From positions 1 to 64,000 of the forward strand of contig JAGBFJ010000056.1 of NCBI GenBank assembly GCA_017936545.1: a DNA stretch of 64,000 nucleotides. The letters run 5' to 3'. The notes beneath the pieces are model-generated. The model saw nothing but the letters and a program-made list of their open reading frames with translations, did no database searches and was not told where the DNA came from. This DNA is from Sutterella sp. (GTDB lineage: Bacteria; Pseudomonadota; Gammaproteobacteria; Burkholderiales; Burkholderiaceae_F). The position numbers and the translations under genes were made by a program. This document shows positions 8,171 through 17,059 of this stretch, in pieces; the first letter of the stretch is position 1; the number at the start of each line of letters is the position of its first letter.

Positions 8171-8473
8171 TTATTGACCCTTGGCTTCCGGAGAAACGCT
8201 CGGAGCATGGCAGAGCGTGCAGTTCCAGCGGTCGCCGTTCACCTTGCCGTTGGTCGCATGGCTGACGGGAATCTGACCGGGATTGCGCTTTTCGCCGGCG
8301 GCCACCTTATGGCACATCAGGCAGGCGTTCTTGTCCACGGAGATCGGCAGGTAGCTGTCGATCGGATGAGGGATGACGCCGGGAGCGCCGACGATCTGGT
8401 CATCGGCCGAGAAGGCCGCACCCGCGGTAAGCATCAGAGCAGCAGCCAGGATAGCGGTAGCGGTGTGTTTCAT
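8171..8473 (-). CDS. napB: periplasmic nitrate reductase, dihaem cytochrome c subunit
   Basis: A 100-residue periplasmic dihaem cytochrome c, the small subunit that passes electrons to NapA. The start is ATG 8473, giving a signal peptide (residues 1-22, cleavage after AAFSA). Two haem-binding motifs are present: C51-L-M-C-H55 and C85-T-L-C-H89. The protein is short for NapB but contains both haem sites and the conserved histidine-containing segments around them. The start lies two bases past the napH stop, so it is the last gene of the napDAGHB operon. The haems would be attached by the Ccm proteins encoded at 28.4-35.6 kb. Confidence 0.93.
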   Translation of the reverse strand: MKHTATAILAAALMLTAGAAFSADDQIVGAPGVIPHPIDSYLPISVDKNACLMCHKVAAGEKRNPGQIPVSHATNGKVNGDRWNCTLCHAPSVSPEAKGQ

Positions 8474-8475
8474 GA

Positions 8476-9384
8476 TTATTCTCCTTGTTTGCGCACAGGA
8501 TTCTGAGCGGGGGCTTTTTTGAAGAGCACGAAGTTGAGAGCCTGTTCGGGGCAGTTGGCGATGCAGCGTCCGCAGTTGAGGCATTCGCCTGCAGGGATGC
8601 GTCCCGTCTTCTTCAGATCGTTGAAGCGGATCACCTGAGGTTCCGGGCAGACGCGCAGGCAGTCGCCGCAGCGGGTGCAGGCTTCGTCTCTGAAGTGGAC
8701 CTGCACGCCGGGCGAGCGAGTAAGGCGTCCCACGAGTGCCCAGAAGGCGCCGAGCGGGCAGATGTGGCCGCACCAGCCGTGCTTCATCAGAGCAAGGTCA
8801 ATGGCGAAGACGGCAAAGCCTGCGGCAAGGGCGGCAAGGCCGCTGCCGAAAACAATGTCGCGCCAGAGCCAGGCCTGAGGGCTGACCGCTTCAAATGCGG
8901 CGGTGCCGAGCAGGGCGCTCATGACGATGCTGGCAAGAAGCAGACCGTAGCGAACGACGTTGGTCGTGCGCACGACGTCGGCGTCGAGACCCAGTTTGCG
9001 GCGCAGCCAGTCGGGGAGGTCCGTCACCATGTTCATCGGGCACATCCAGCCACAGAAGGTGCGCGAGCCGAGAATGCCGTAGACCGCCAGAACGATCAGC
9101 GCGCCGGTGAGCACGGTGACCGTCGGCATATGGCCCGCGGCAAAGCGCTGAAGCGCGGCAAGCGGATCCGACAGCGGGATGAGGCCGAGGAATTTCGAAC
9201 TGGTGAGCGTTCCGTCGAGAACTGGTTCGCCCATGAGCTGCCAGCCCCAGCGGGCAGTGCCCGCGAAGAGAAGCAGCACGGTGAGCTGAACGACGCGGCG
9301 GGCCAGCGTCCAACGCATGCGCCAAAGGGCTTCGCCGGCCGACTTCGGAGGCGCCATGTGTCTGACAGGTTTCTTTTCAGTCAT
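8476..9384 (-). CDS. napH: NapH, membrane ferredoxin-type quinol dehydrogenase subunit
   Basis: A 302-residue inner-membrane iron-sulfur protein. With NapG it forms a quinol-oxidising complex that feeds electrons to NapB/NapA. The N-terminal half has four hydrophobic segments and two CxxxCP motifs typical of NapH (CGWMCP and CGHICP). The C-terminal part carries two [4Fe-4S] ferredoxin motifs (CTRCGDCLRVCP and CLNCGRCIANCP). The gene overlaps napG by four bases and is followed immediately by napB. The operon has no napC, so NapGH is probably the main quinol route, as described for Wolinella-type Nap systems. Confidence 0.93.
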   Translation of the reverse strand: MTEKKPVRHMAPPKSAGEALWRMRWTLARRVVQLTVLLLFAGTARWGWQLMGEPVLDGTLTSSKFLGLIPLSDPLAALQRFAAGHMPTVTVLTGALIVLAVYGILGSRTFCGWMCPMNMVTDLPDWLRRKLGLDADVVRTTNVVRYGLLLASIVMSALLGTAAFEAVSPQAWLWRDIVFGSGLAALAAGFAVFAIDLALMKHGWCGHICPLGAFWALVGRLTRSPGVQVHFRDEACTRCGDCLRVCPEPQVIRFNDLKKTGRIPAGECLNCGRCIANCPEQALNFVLFKKAPAQNPVRKQGE

Positions 9385-10148
9385 AACGCATTCTCATTGA
9401 GGAAGTCGAGACCGCCGGCCTTCGCGTTGGGATCATCAACGACATCGGGCAGACCCTCGCGCTGGTTCTTCGGATCGTCTTCAGGAAGCCACCCGAGACG
9501 ATAGTGTTCGCCGATCTTGCCGAGGACGGCGGTTCTGTCGACGATGCGGATGGCCGGCTTGTCGGTCGGGCATCCCTTCGTGCAGAGACCGCATCCCGTG
9601 CAGTGATCGGGATGAATGGTCGGGATGAACATCGCGTGACGGCTGATCGAACGCGGGTGCAGATCGATCGTAATGGCCTTGTCCTGTTCGGGACATTCGC
9701 GGAAGCAGACTTCGCAGCGAAGACCCTGATAGGACAGGCAGGACGACGGATCGACGACCGCGATGCCCATCCGGGCGTCCGCGATGTTGGTGAGCAGAGG
9801 ATCAAGCGCCCCCGTCGGACACGCCTTCACGCAGGGAATGTCCTTGCACATGTAGCAGGGAATCTGCTCGGGCACGAAGAAAGGCGTGCCGCCCGGTGCC
9901 GGATCACCCGGCCCGGCGAGCTTGAGCGTGTGATAGGGGCAGGCCGTCACGCAGCGTCCGCAGCGTGCGCATGCGGAAAGGAAGGCCTTTCCGTCAAGTG
10001 CGCCCGGCGGCCGGGGCATCCACTGAGCCTTCGCGTCGCGAAGACCGAGGGTGCCCCAGGCAAATGCCGTGACGACGCCCGCGGCAGAAAGTTCAAGCGT
10101 CCGCACGATGAGCGTGCGTCGCGAGAGACTGTCGTTGCGGCCGGTCAT
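9381..10148 (-). CDS. napG: NapG, periplasmic ferredoxin-type electron-transfer protein
   Basis: A 255-residue Tat-exported iron-sulfur protein that acts with NapH. The N-terminus has a twin-arginine signal (SRRTLIV, then a hydrophobic stretch). Four cysteine clusters for [4Fe-4S] centres follow: CARCGRCVTACP, CYMCKDIPCVKACP, a third cluster around CEVCFRECP, and CTGCGLCTKGCP. The spacing of all four matches the NapG/MauM family. It lies 20 bases downstream of napA and overlaps napH by four bases, showing translational coupling. Located in the periplasm attached to NapH in the membrane. Confidence 0.93.
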   Translation of the reverse strand: MTGRNDSLSRRTLIVRTLELSAAGVVTAFAWGTLGLRDAKAQWMPRPPGALDGKAFLSACARCGRCVTACPYHTLKLAGPGDPAPGGTPFFVPEQIPCYMCKDIPCVKACPTGALDPLLTNIADARMGIAVVDPSSCLSYQGLRCEVCFRECPEQDKAITIDLHPRSISRHAMFIPTIHPDHCTGCGLCTKGCPTDKPAIRIVDRTAVLGKIGEHYRLGWLPEDDPKNQREGLPDVVDDPNAKAGGLDFLNENAL

Positions 10149-10168
10149 GCTTGATCACCTCTGAGGCG

Positions 10169-12907
10169 TTATGCCTTAACAACCTTGACGGCGGTCTTCT
10201 TGAAGTCGGGTTCAAGAGAGATCGGATCAAGGGCATCGATCACCACGGCGTTGCATTCGACCTTCGGATCAAAGAAGGCGAGCCAGGTCGTGCCGCGCGG
10301 CATGGTGTTGCGGACCTGAGTTTCGACCACGGCGCGGCATTCGCCGTGACGGCTCGTGACGACCGCGAGGTCGCCGCGGCGCATCTGGCGCGCTTCCGCA
10401 TCCTTCGGGTGCATGTAGAGCACGGCCTGAGGCGCAGCGCGCTTCAGTTCGGGCACGCGGCCCGTCATGGAGCCGGTGTGCCAGTGCTCAAGGATGCGGC
10501 CCGTGCAGAGCCAGAGGTCGTAGTGCGCATCAGGCTGTTCGACCGGGTCCATGTACGGACGGAAGAAGATCTTCGCGGTGCCCGGATGCGCGACGGCCTT
10601 GGGATCCGTCACGCCGAAGCGGTCGCCCTTGGCGACGGGCTTCATGAGCTTGCCGTAGAAGAGGTTGTCTTCCTTCGCATACGGGTCAAACTCGGTGTTG
10701 AAGCGGTACTTCGTTTCCTTGCCGTTGACGACCGGCCACATCAGACCGCGGGTCTTCGGATCCTGATAGGTGTCGAAGTCTGCGAGGTCGTGACCGTCGC
10801 CGAGCGTGAACTGACGGTATTCCGTAAACATCGCCTTTTCGGGGAAGTACGGCAGGCCGAGAGCTTCGCCGGTGGCGTTGAGTTCGGTCTTGTAGAGCGG
10901 GTCGGGCCAGACGGCGTTGCGCTTTTCGTTCGGCGCATAGAGCACGTCGAAGAGCGTAGTCTTCGGACCGATGCCCATGGCGGCCGCGGCTTCGCGGACG
11001 TCGGGCAGCTGATCGTTGGGAACGCCCTTGAGCGGCTGGGCGCGGTAGGTTTCGTCAACCGTGAAGCGCTTGGCGAATTCCATCATCATCCAGACGTCGG
11101 TGCGGGCCTGGCCGGGCGCGCGAACGACCTGGTGCCAACCCTGGGTGCGGCGTTCGGCATTGCCGTAGAGACCCCACTTTTCAAAGTGCATGGCGGCCGG
11201 AAGGATAAGGTCGGCGGCACGGGCGGAGTAGGTCGGATACACGTCGGCGACGACCACGAAGTTCTTCGGATCGCGGGCGGCGCGCACCCAGTGCGTGTTG
11301 TTCGGCGTCGACTGAAGGATGTTGACGACCTGCGTCCAGACGAAGTTGATCGAACCGTCTTCGAGGCCGCGCATGATTTCCATCACGGAAGCGCCGACCT
11401 TCGGATTGAGGGTGCCCGACGGGATGCCCCAGATCTTTTCGGTCTTTTCGCGGTGCTTCGGATTGGCAACCAGCATGTCGGACGGCAGACGATGCGAGAA
11501 CGTGCCGACTTCACGGGCGGAGCCGCAAGCGGAGGGCTGGCCGGTGAGCGAGAAGGCGCCGTTGCCCGGAAGCGCATGCTTGCCGAGAAGCAGATGCATG
11601 GCGTAGACGAGTTCGTTGACCCAGACGCCGCGCTGATGCTGATTCATGCCCATGCACCAGAAGGACATCATGTTGCGCTTCGTGTCGCAGACGAGGTCGG
11701 CGAGGCGCATCAGACGGGCCTTGAACGTGTCGAGCGATTCTTCGGGGTCGCCCTTGGCGAGCGGAGCAACGAAGTCGAGCGTGTAGGGTTCGACGCCCTT
11801 GGCGAATTCTTCAAACGAGATCTGCCAGTGCTTGCCGGCGGAGCCGCCCGAATTCTTCTGTTCGATTTCCATGCCCGCCTTGAGGCCCATCGCGATGCCT
11901 TCGGCTTCGGAGAGCTTGATCTTGAGCTGCTTGGCGAGGATGTCCTTTTCAGCCGGATAGGCGAACTTGTCGGTCTTGCGCAGACCGTAGCCGATGTCGG
12001 TCACGCCGGCGCAGAAGATGCAGTGCTTTTCAACGAACGGCTTGTTGACGAGGCCGCGGTGCAGGATTTCGCGGATGATGAAGTTGAGAATCGCGAGGTC
12101 GGCGTTCGGCTTGAAGATGATCGTGTCGTCCGCGAGTTCGGAACTCATGTTGCGGTACGTCGTGATGTTGATGATCTTCGTGCCCTTTTCAGTGAGCTTG
12201 CGGTTCGCAACGCGCGACCAGAGCACAGGATGGGCTTCGGCCATGTTGTTGCCCCAGAGGAGCATCGTGTCGGCCTTTTCAATGTCGCTGTAGTTGTTGG
12301 CGGGTTCGTCGACGCCGAAGGTCTGATAGAAGCCAACCACGGCGGAGGCCATGCAGAGACGGGCGTTCGGGTCGATGTTGTTCGAACGGAAGCCGCCCTT
12401 CCAGAGCTTGGAGGCGGTATAGGCTTCGGGAATGGTGTACTGGCCGGAGCCGACGAGGGCAACGCCGGCCGGCCCCTTTTCAGCGTAGACGCGCTTGAAC
12501 TGGCGGGCCATTTCGTCGAAAGCTTCATCCCAGGAGACGGGTTCGAACTTGCCGTTCTTGTCGAACTTGCCGTCCTTCTTGCGCATGAGCGGCTGGGTCA
12601 GACGGTCCTTGCCGTACATGATCTTTGCGTTGAAGTAGCCCTTCACGCAGTTGAGGCCGCGGTTCACAGGCGCGTCCGGGTCGCCCTTCGTGGCGACGAC
12701 GCGGCCGTTGCGAACGCCGACCTGCAGGCCGCAGCCCGTACCGCAGAAGCGGCAGACGCCCTTCTGCCAGACGATGCCTTCGTCGGCCTTCTGAGCCTGG
12801 GCAGCCTGGACGGACGTCACGGGAATGCCGATCGACATGGCTGCGCCGGCAGCAACGCCGCTCTTGAGGAGCGTACGGCGGGATTCATTCACGGTTTGCT
12901 TGGTCAT
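10169..12907 (-). CDS. napA: periplasmic nitrate reductase, catalytic molybdenum subunit
   Basis: A 912-residue catalytic subunit that reduces nitrate to nitrite in the periplasm. The N-terminus is a Tat signal (SRRTLLK, R10-R11). The mature protein begins with the [4Fe-4S] ligands C52-x2-C55-x3-C59 and C88. The cysteine that binds molybdenum is C186, in ARLCMASAV. The rest matches the molybdopterin oxidoreductase fold, ending in the dinucleotide-binding domain. It is longer than the roughly 830-residue enterobacterial form and resembles the long NapA of epsilonproteobacteria and Sutterella-like bacteria. It lies between napD and napG. Assembly needs bis-MGD cofactor and the chaperone NapD. 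Confidence 0.96.
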   Translation of the reverse strand: MTKQTVNESRRTLLKSGVAAGAAMSIGIPVTSVQAAQAQKADEGIVWQKGVCRFCGTGCGLQVGVRNGRVVATKGDPDAPVNRGLNCVKGYFNAKIMYGKDRLTQPLMRKKDGKFDKNGKFEPVSWDEAFDEMARQFKRVYAEKGPAGVALVGSGQYTIPEAYTASKLWKGGFRSNNIDPNARLCMASAVVGFYQTFGVDEPANNYSDIEKADTMLLWGNNMAEAHPVLWSRVANRKLTEKGTKIINITTYRNMSSELADDTIIFKPNADLAILNFIIREILHRGLVNKPFVEKHCIFCAGVTDIGYGLRKTDKFAYPAEKDILAKQLKIKLSEAEGIAMGLKAGMEIEQKNSGGSAGKHWQISFEEFAKGVEPYTLDFVAPLAKGDPEESLDTFKARLMRLADLVCDTKRNMMSFWCMGMNQHQRGVWVNELVYAMHLLLGKHALPGNGAFSLTGQPSACGSAREVGTFSHRLPSDMLVANPKHREKTEKIWGIPSGTLNPKVGASVMEIMRGLEDGSINFVWTQVVNILQSTPNNTHWVRAARDPKNFVVVADVYPTYSARAADLILPAAMHFEKWGLYGNAERRTQGWHQVVRAPGQARTDVWMMMEFAKRFTVDETYRAQPLKGVPNDQLPDVREAAAAMGIGPKTTLFDVLYAPNEKRNAVWPDPLYKTELNATGEALGLPYFPEKAMFTEYRQFTLGDGHDLADFDTYQDPKTRGLMWPVVNGKETKYRFNTEFDPYAKEDNLFYGKLMKPVAKGDRFGVTDPKAVAHPGTAKIFFRPYMDPVEQPDAHYDLWLCTGRILEHWHTGSMTGRVPELKRAAPQAVLYMHPKDAEARQMRRGDLAVVTSRHGECRAVVETQVRNTMPRGTTWLAFFDPKVECNAVVIDALDPISLEPDFKKTAVKVVKA

Positions 12908-12946
12908 GGCTGAATTTCTCCTGAACAGAGCATGGAGATGCCGCTT

Positions 12947-13192
12947 TTACTTCGCGGCTTCGTCGGAAAAGTAGTGATTGATGAGGCTGACGTCGAGAAC
13001 GCCGTCGGTTCGGCGGACGATGTCGAATACATCGGCTTCGCCCTGGGTGGTGGGTGATTCAATAACTGCAACTGCCCGGCAGGTCGGGCGGTCAAGCTGG
13101 AAAACTTCAAGCTGCTCGATTTTGCCGAGACGTTCGACGGTGTCGTCGAACTTTGCGTCATTGAGAGTGATGACGATGCCGGAATAATTCAT
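12947..13192 (-). CDS. napD: NapD chaperone for NapA signal peptide
   Basis: An 81-residue cytoplasmic chaperone with the small ferredoxin-like NapD fold; it binds the twin-arginine signal of NapA and delays export until the molybdenum cofactor is in place. Recognisable features are the N-terminal strand (YSGIVITLND), a conserved central segment with the CRAVAVIES strand, and the C-terminal LINHYF end. It is the first gene of napDAGHB, 39 bases upstream of napA. A putative -10 (TAGAAT on the minus strand, near 13224-13229) lies upstream, but no clear FNR or NarL site could be read. Confidence 0.9.
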   Translation of the reverse strand: MNYSGIVITLNDAKFDDTVERLGKIEQLEVFQLDRPTCRAVAVIESPTTQGEADVFDIVRRTDGVLDVSLINHYFSDEAAK

Positions 13193-13392
13193 GGGGCCTC
13201 ACTGGGTCTAAGACTACCTTCTCATTCTAAAAGTCCTTATGCAACGGTAGTAGTAGTAGAAAGGGATAGACCTGAGACTCTGATGGGATAGGGGAAAACT
13301 AAGGGGCGTTGTCTGAAGGAAGCTGATTATTCGATCGGGAATAGGTCGAATTGGATGAAATTCGATTGTTTGCGTTATCCATAAATAGAATA

Positions 13393-13422
13393 ACGCCCGT
13401 ATCTCTAAAGAGGTATGGGCGT
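13393..13422 (-). terminator. terminator of the aldo/keto reductase gene
   Basis: A 13-14 base inverted repeat (acgcccgtatctct and agaggtatgggcgt, with two G-U pairs) followed on the minus strand by a T-rich stretch. It lies 20 bases past the stop of the reductase gene. Confidence 0.7.
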
Positions 13423-13442
13423 CGCATTGTTCGGAAGGTTTT

Positions 13443-14297
13443 TCAGAACGTCACTGTGTCCGGATGCAGACCGGAGAAGGCTGTCTGGGGCATTTCGTCC
13501 AGACGCTGCATATCGGTCAAATCGAGCGCAAATCCGAAGACGTCGAGATTCTGTTTCTGATGCTGCATGTCGAGCGCCTTGGCGATCGGGAGAAAACCAT
13601 GCTGCAGACACCAGCGAAGCGCAATCTGAGCAGGAGAAACGCCGTGTTTGGCGGCAATTTCGTTCAGCAGGGGATTGCGAAGCAGACCGCCTCTGCCGAG
13701 AGGACTCCAGGCCTGAACGGCGATGCCGTGCTTGAAGCAGAAGTTCACGGCGGCGAACTGCGGATAACCGGGATGAAGCTCGAGCTGATTGACCATCGGC
13801 CTGATGCGCGCACGCGCGAGAAGCGGCACCAGATGATGCGGAAGGAAGTTCGACACGCCGATGGCGCGAACGCGTCCCTGATCATACAGATCTTCCAGCG
13901 CACGCCACGTGCCCGCGTTCTGGCTCTGCCAGATCATCGGTTCGCCCTGGGCGGCCGGCCAGTGAATCAGGAACAGATCGAGGTAGGGTGTTTTGAGCTG
14001 GCCGAGCGTTTCTTCAAAGGCCGTCATGACGCCGTCGTACGTGCGGCTCGACCCCCAGACCTTGCTGGTGATGAAGAAGCTTTCGCGAGGCAGTCCGGAA
14101 TTGTGCACAGCCCGTCCGATCGCGCCGGCATTGGCGTAGATCTGAGCGGTGTCGAACTGACGGTATCCCAGCTGGACGGCCGAGGCCACGGCGCTTTCGA
14201 GCGCCGTATCGTTGGGAATCTGCCAGGTGCCGAAGCCGATGCACGGTACCTGCACGCCGTTGCAGAGCTCAAACTTGTCGTCAAGTGACTGAAACAA
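13443..14297 (-). CDS. aldo/keto reductase
   Basis: A 284-residue NAD(P)H-dependent oxidoreductase of the aldo/keto reductase superfamily, expected to be a cytoplasmic TIM-barrel monomer that reduces small aldehydes or ketones. The catalytic tetrad is complete: D49, Y54, K79 and H112 (motifs FDTAQIY, SKVWG and LIHWP). The GVSNF segment (about 147-151) and the cofactor-binding C-terminal region (IALRW, then the loop near residue 240) are also present. The gene stands alone between its terminator and the divergent hypothetical gene at 14556. It resembles 2,5-diketo-gluconate reductase/DkgA-type enzymes, but the natural substrate cannot be read from sequence. Confidence 0.88.
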   Translation of the reverse strand: MFQSLDDKFELCNGVQVPCIGFGTWQIPNDTALESAVASAVQLGYRQFDTAQIYANAGAIGRAVHNSGLPRESFFITSKVWGSSRTYDGVMTAFEETLGQLKTPYLDLFLIHWPAAQGEPMIWQSQNAGTWRALEDLYDQGRVRAIGVSNFLPHHLVPLLARARIRPMVNQLELHPGYPQFAAVNFCFKHGIAVQAWSPLGRGGLLRNPLLNEIAAKHGVSPAQIALRWCLQHGFLPIAKALDMQHQKQNLDVFGFALDLTDMQRLDEMPQTAFSGLHPDTVTF

Positions 14298-14555
14298 AGA
14301 AGTCTCCTAGTCTTGTGGTGCGGTCCTGAGCCGCAGTGCGACCGGACGGTTAAAACCGCCTTGATTGTAGAGGACAGAGTCAAAATGATTATTGATAAAA
14401 GTCGAATCGACTGCATCATTTTGCGGAGCTCCGAATCCTGCCGGCGGACGTATTCTCGAGCGGGCGGAGATGGTGTTTTGCCGAAAAGGCGGATAATTCT
14501 CAGTCAGGCACAGACCTATGGTAATGTCTGCGCTTCGTGAAGAATGAGGGATATG

Positions 14556-15899
14556 ATGGACAGCGAACTTATGACCTGGCTTCTGCTGGCCGCCTGCGGC
14601 GTCGGATTCGGCGCGGGTGCGGTCTGGCAGACGATGCGCCGCAGGACTGCGGCGCCGGTTCGACGCAGGGCGGACCGTGTCGCCTCCCGTACTCAGGCTC
14701 CCGAGCAGCCTGCGAAGCCGGCCGAGGAACAGTCCGTTCCGCAGCACGGCGTGCTTCGCCCGACGATGCTCGCGATCACGACGCTTCAGAACAGTGTGAC
14801 GGCTGCTGATCTGTTCGTTCAGCGTGCGCTCGAAATCGACGAGCCCCACTACCGCCGTCTGCCGGCAACCGAGCAGGATCTCAAGCCCCTGTCAGGTCTT
14901 TTCGCCCGCAACTGCTCGCTTGATTGGCAGCCCGGCGACGGTCTTTCACACAACGTCTATTCGCTCAACTTCTCCAGCGCGATCGGTGCGGCGCTCGGAT
15001 CGGGCCATATGCCCTATCCCAGCGCCACGGCGAACGACCTTCAGATCATCGCTCTCGTGAACGGTGCGGTGCCGCTCGGCGAACCGCTTCCCGTCAGGGA
15101 TTTCGGCGTCGGCGCATTCCCTCATGTGAACGAACTTTGGATGATGTGCGATCCGACGGACAAGAAGCACGAACTCGACGATCTGCTCGAATACGAGCTC
15201 GACATCATCCGCGCCGCGCTCCCCAAGGTCAAGCTTCTGGTGCCTGCCGTTCAGGGACTCGCCTGGGACCGTTTCTGGGATCAGCTATTCGATCTCGTGC
15301 GTGACGTTCGCCGTCTCGGTGCGGAACCGGGACGGGCTCAGGAGCGCTGCGTGCGCACCGATGAGCTCGCCAAAGCCATGTATGAGGTCAACGACCGCAT
15401 CGACAAGGCGGTGTCGGATTATGCGGCTCGCATCAGCACGCCCGATGAAGCGGATGAGGCCCTCACCGAATCCATTCCCCTCATGCTCGAGCGCGAGCTC
15501 GCCGTTCTCTTCCTGCGAACGCTTGCCGTCATCCGCGTGATCAGCGGCGACAACTATATTCACGGCATGCACTGTTCGGCTCACATCCGCAGCAATGTCG
15601 AGCACTTCACCGACGTTCACGTGCTGCTTGACCGTGCCCGCCGCATTGCGCTCGACGCGCTGGAAACCCAGTCGCGCGGCATGAGCGCCAAGGCGCTTCA
15701 CTCCGCCGGCGAGCTGCAGCGCGATGCCGACGGACTCGCCAGAGCGCACGATGCCGCCGTCGAACGTCTGATGCAGGACGTGGACCGTCTTCAAACGGCC
15801 ATTGACCGTCATCTCATTCTTCAGGGCAGGCCGCGTCGCTTTGCCGTCCGCATGGCGCCCGACAATACGGTGGAGGCGCTGCTGGTGCTTGAGCACTGA
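14556..15899 (+). CDS. hypothetical membrane-anchored protein
   Basis: A protein of 447 residues from ATG 14556, chosen because gaggg lies five bases upstream; ATGs at 14544 and 14553 are alternatives. An N-terminal hydrophobic helix (about residues 5-21, with a GxGxG-like pattern) is followed by a basic, proline-rich linker to about residue 70. Then comes a large soluble region with a mixed fold that ends in a long helical section, about 365-420. No signal cleavage site, enzyme motif or known domain is recognised. It is transcribed alone, divergent from the reductase and ended by the hairpin at 15915. It is probably an inner-membrane protein with a cytoplasmic body; its role is unknown. Confidence 0.75.
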   Translation: MDSELMTWLLLAACGVGFGAGAVWQTMRRRTAAPVRRRADRVASRTQAPEQPAKPAEEQSVPQHGVLRPTMLAITTLQNSVTAADLFVQRALEIDEPHYRRLPATEQDLKPLSGLFARNCSLDWQPGDGLSHNVYSLNFSSAIGAALGSGHMPYPSATANDLQIIALVNGAVPLGEPLPVRDFGVGAFPHVNELWMMCDPTDKKHELDDLLEYELDIIRAALPKVKLLVPAVQGLAWDRFWDQLFDLVRDVRRLGAEPGRAQERCVRTDELAKAMYEVNDRIDKAVSDYAARISTPDEADEALTESIPLMLERELAVLFLRTLAVIRVISGDNYIHGMHCSAHIRSNVEHFTDVHVLLDRARRIALDALETQSRGMSAKALHSAGELQRDADGLARAHDAAVERLMQDVDRLQTAIDRHLILQGRPRRFAVRMAPDNTVEALLVLEH

Positions 15900-15914
15900 G
15901 CCGCTTCGGAATAC

Positions 15915-15951
15915 GAAAAAACGGCGCGGATCCGCGAGGATCTGCGCCGTT
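15915..15951. terminator. bidirectional terminator
   Basis: A long stem (aacggcgcggatcc paired with ggatctgcgccgtt, one mismatch) is bordered by a run of A residues on the left, so it reads as a hairpin plus T run on the minus strand. It serves the AEC transporter gene and probably also the convergent hypothetical gene. Confidence 0.82.
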
Positions 15952-15970
15952 GCTGCTTACTGAGGAAGGT

Positions 15971-16918
15971 TCAGAGATTAGGCACGACGCCGAGCAGCGT
16001 GAGCACGAGCGGCACGCCCAGCGAGGAAAGAAGGGTAGAGACGAAGATGCCGTTGCTGGCAGCGCCTTCCTCGGACTGAAATTCAGTGGCCATCAGATAG
16101 ACGTTGATGGCAACGGGCAGGGCGGCCATCAGCACGACCGCATTGGTTTCGATCGGGCCGAGGCCGATCAGACGGGCGAGCACCCAGACAAGCGCGGGTT
16201 GGACGACGATCTTGAAGGCCGTCACGGTGAGGCCCTTGCCGAGCGACATGCGGAAGCTGTGCTTGGCAAGACCCATGCCGACCACGATGAGGCACATCGG
16301 TGTCGTACTGGCGGCGACGTAGTCGACGGTCTTGGCGACGAAGAACGGGAGTTCAAGTCCCGTCAGGCCCCATCCGCAGCCCGTCAGAATGCCGAGCACC
16401 ACCGGGTTCTTGAACACCTTCAGCATGGAGCGGCCGATCTTGCTCCAGTTCATCGGACCTTCGGCCTTGCCGAATTCCACGCTGGCAATGGCCAGCGTCC
16501 AGAGGAGCAGAACATTGAAGATGATCAGGATCGAGATGGTCGGCATGGCGGCGTCGCCGAGACTCACCTGAACGATCGGAACGCCGAGCTGCACGTTGTT
16601 GCCGAAAATGCCCGCCATGCCGAGCACGGTCTGGCCCGTCGGCCCAAGACCGAAAAGCTTTTTGGCAGCGATGCGGCCTGCTGCATAAATGATGATGCAT
16701 GAGCCGAAGAATACGATCAGCACGCGCCAGTCGACCGGCGGCATCTCGGACAGACGGCTCATAAGCTTGAAGAGCAGAGCCGGCATCAGCAGTCTGAACG
16801 TGAAGGATCCCAGCACGCCCGGCAGTTCCGGCTTGAAAAAGCCGATCTTGATGAGGGCCCAGCCGATGAAGACGAGGAAAAAAAGCGGCGCGCAAAGCGT
16901 CAGATGGTGAAGGAACAT
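15971..16918 (-). CDS. AEC-family transporter
   Basis: A 315-residue membrane protein of the auxin efflux carrier (AEC) family, whose bacterial members export or import organic acids such as malate or malonate. It has about ten hydrophobic segments in the two-times-five arrangement of the family, with the conserved asparagine-containing helix (GIFGNNVQLGVP, about residues 103-114) and a matching proline/glycine helix in the second half (TPMCLIVVGMGLAK). It stands alone. A second family member lies at 36934-37905 in this window. The substrate is unknown. Confidence 0.85.
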   Translation of the reverse strand: MFLHHLTLCAPLFFLVFIGWALIKIGFFKPELPGVLGSFTFRLLMPALLFKLMSRLSEMPPVDWRVLIVFFGSCIIIYAAGRIAAKKLFGLGPTGQTVLGMAGIFGNNVQLGVPIVQVSLGDAAMPTISILIIFNVLLLWTLAIASVEFGKAEGPMNWSKIGRSMLKVFKNPVVLGILTGCGWGLTGLELPFFVAKTVDYVAASTTPMCLIVVGMGLAKHSFRMSLGKGLTVTAFKIVVQPALVWVLARLIGLGPIETNAVVLMAALPVAINVYLMATEFQSEEGAASNGIFVSTLLSSLGVPLVLTLLGVVPNL

Positions 16919-17059
16919 CTTGAGGTCTCGAGGAAAGTCGTTCTCAGTGTTGTATTTGTCCGTGCATTATGCGCCTTTGGGACGCTGACGAAAACGCATC
17001 GGGAGGTAAGATCTGACAAGCATTAACAGCCGTTGTCGGTTTTGCTCAGGAGAAAAAGG

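Noticed and set aside
10151..12913. 920-codon open frame on the plus strand opposite napA
   Set aside because: It is the antisense shadow of a confident NapA gene in GC-rich DNA. Its product is low-complexity, rich in Gly/His/Arg/Glu, with no motif.
13193..13392. FNR or NarL sites upstream of napD
   Set aside because: I searched for TTGAT-N4-ATCAA and paired NarL heptamers; only weak partial matches are present, so no site is called.
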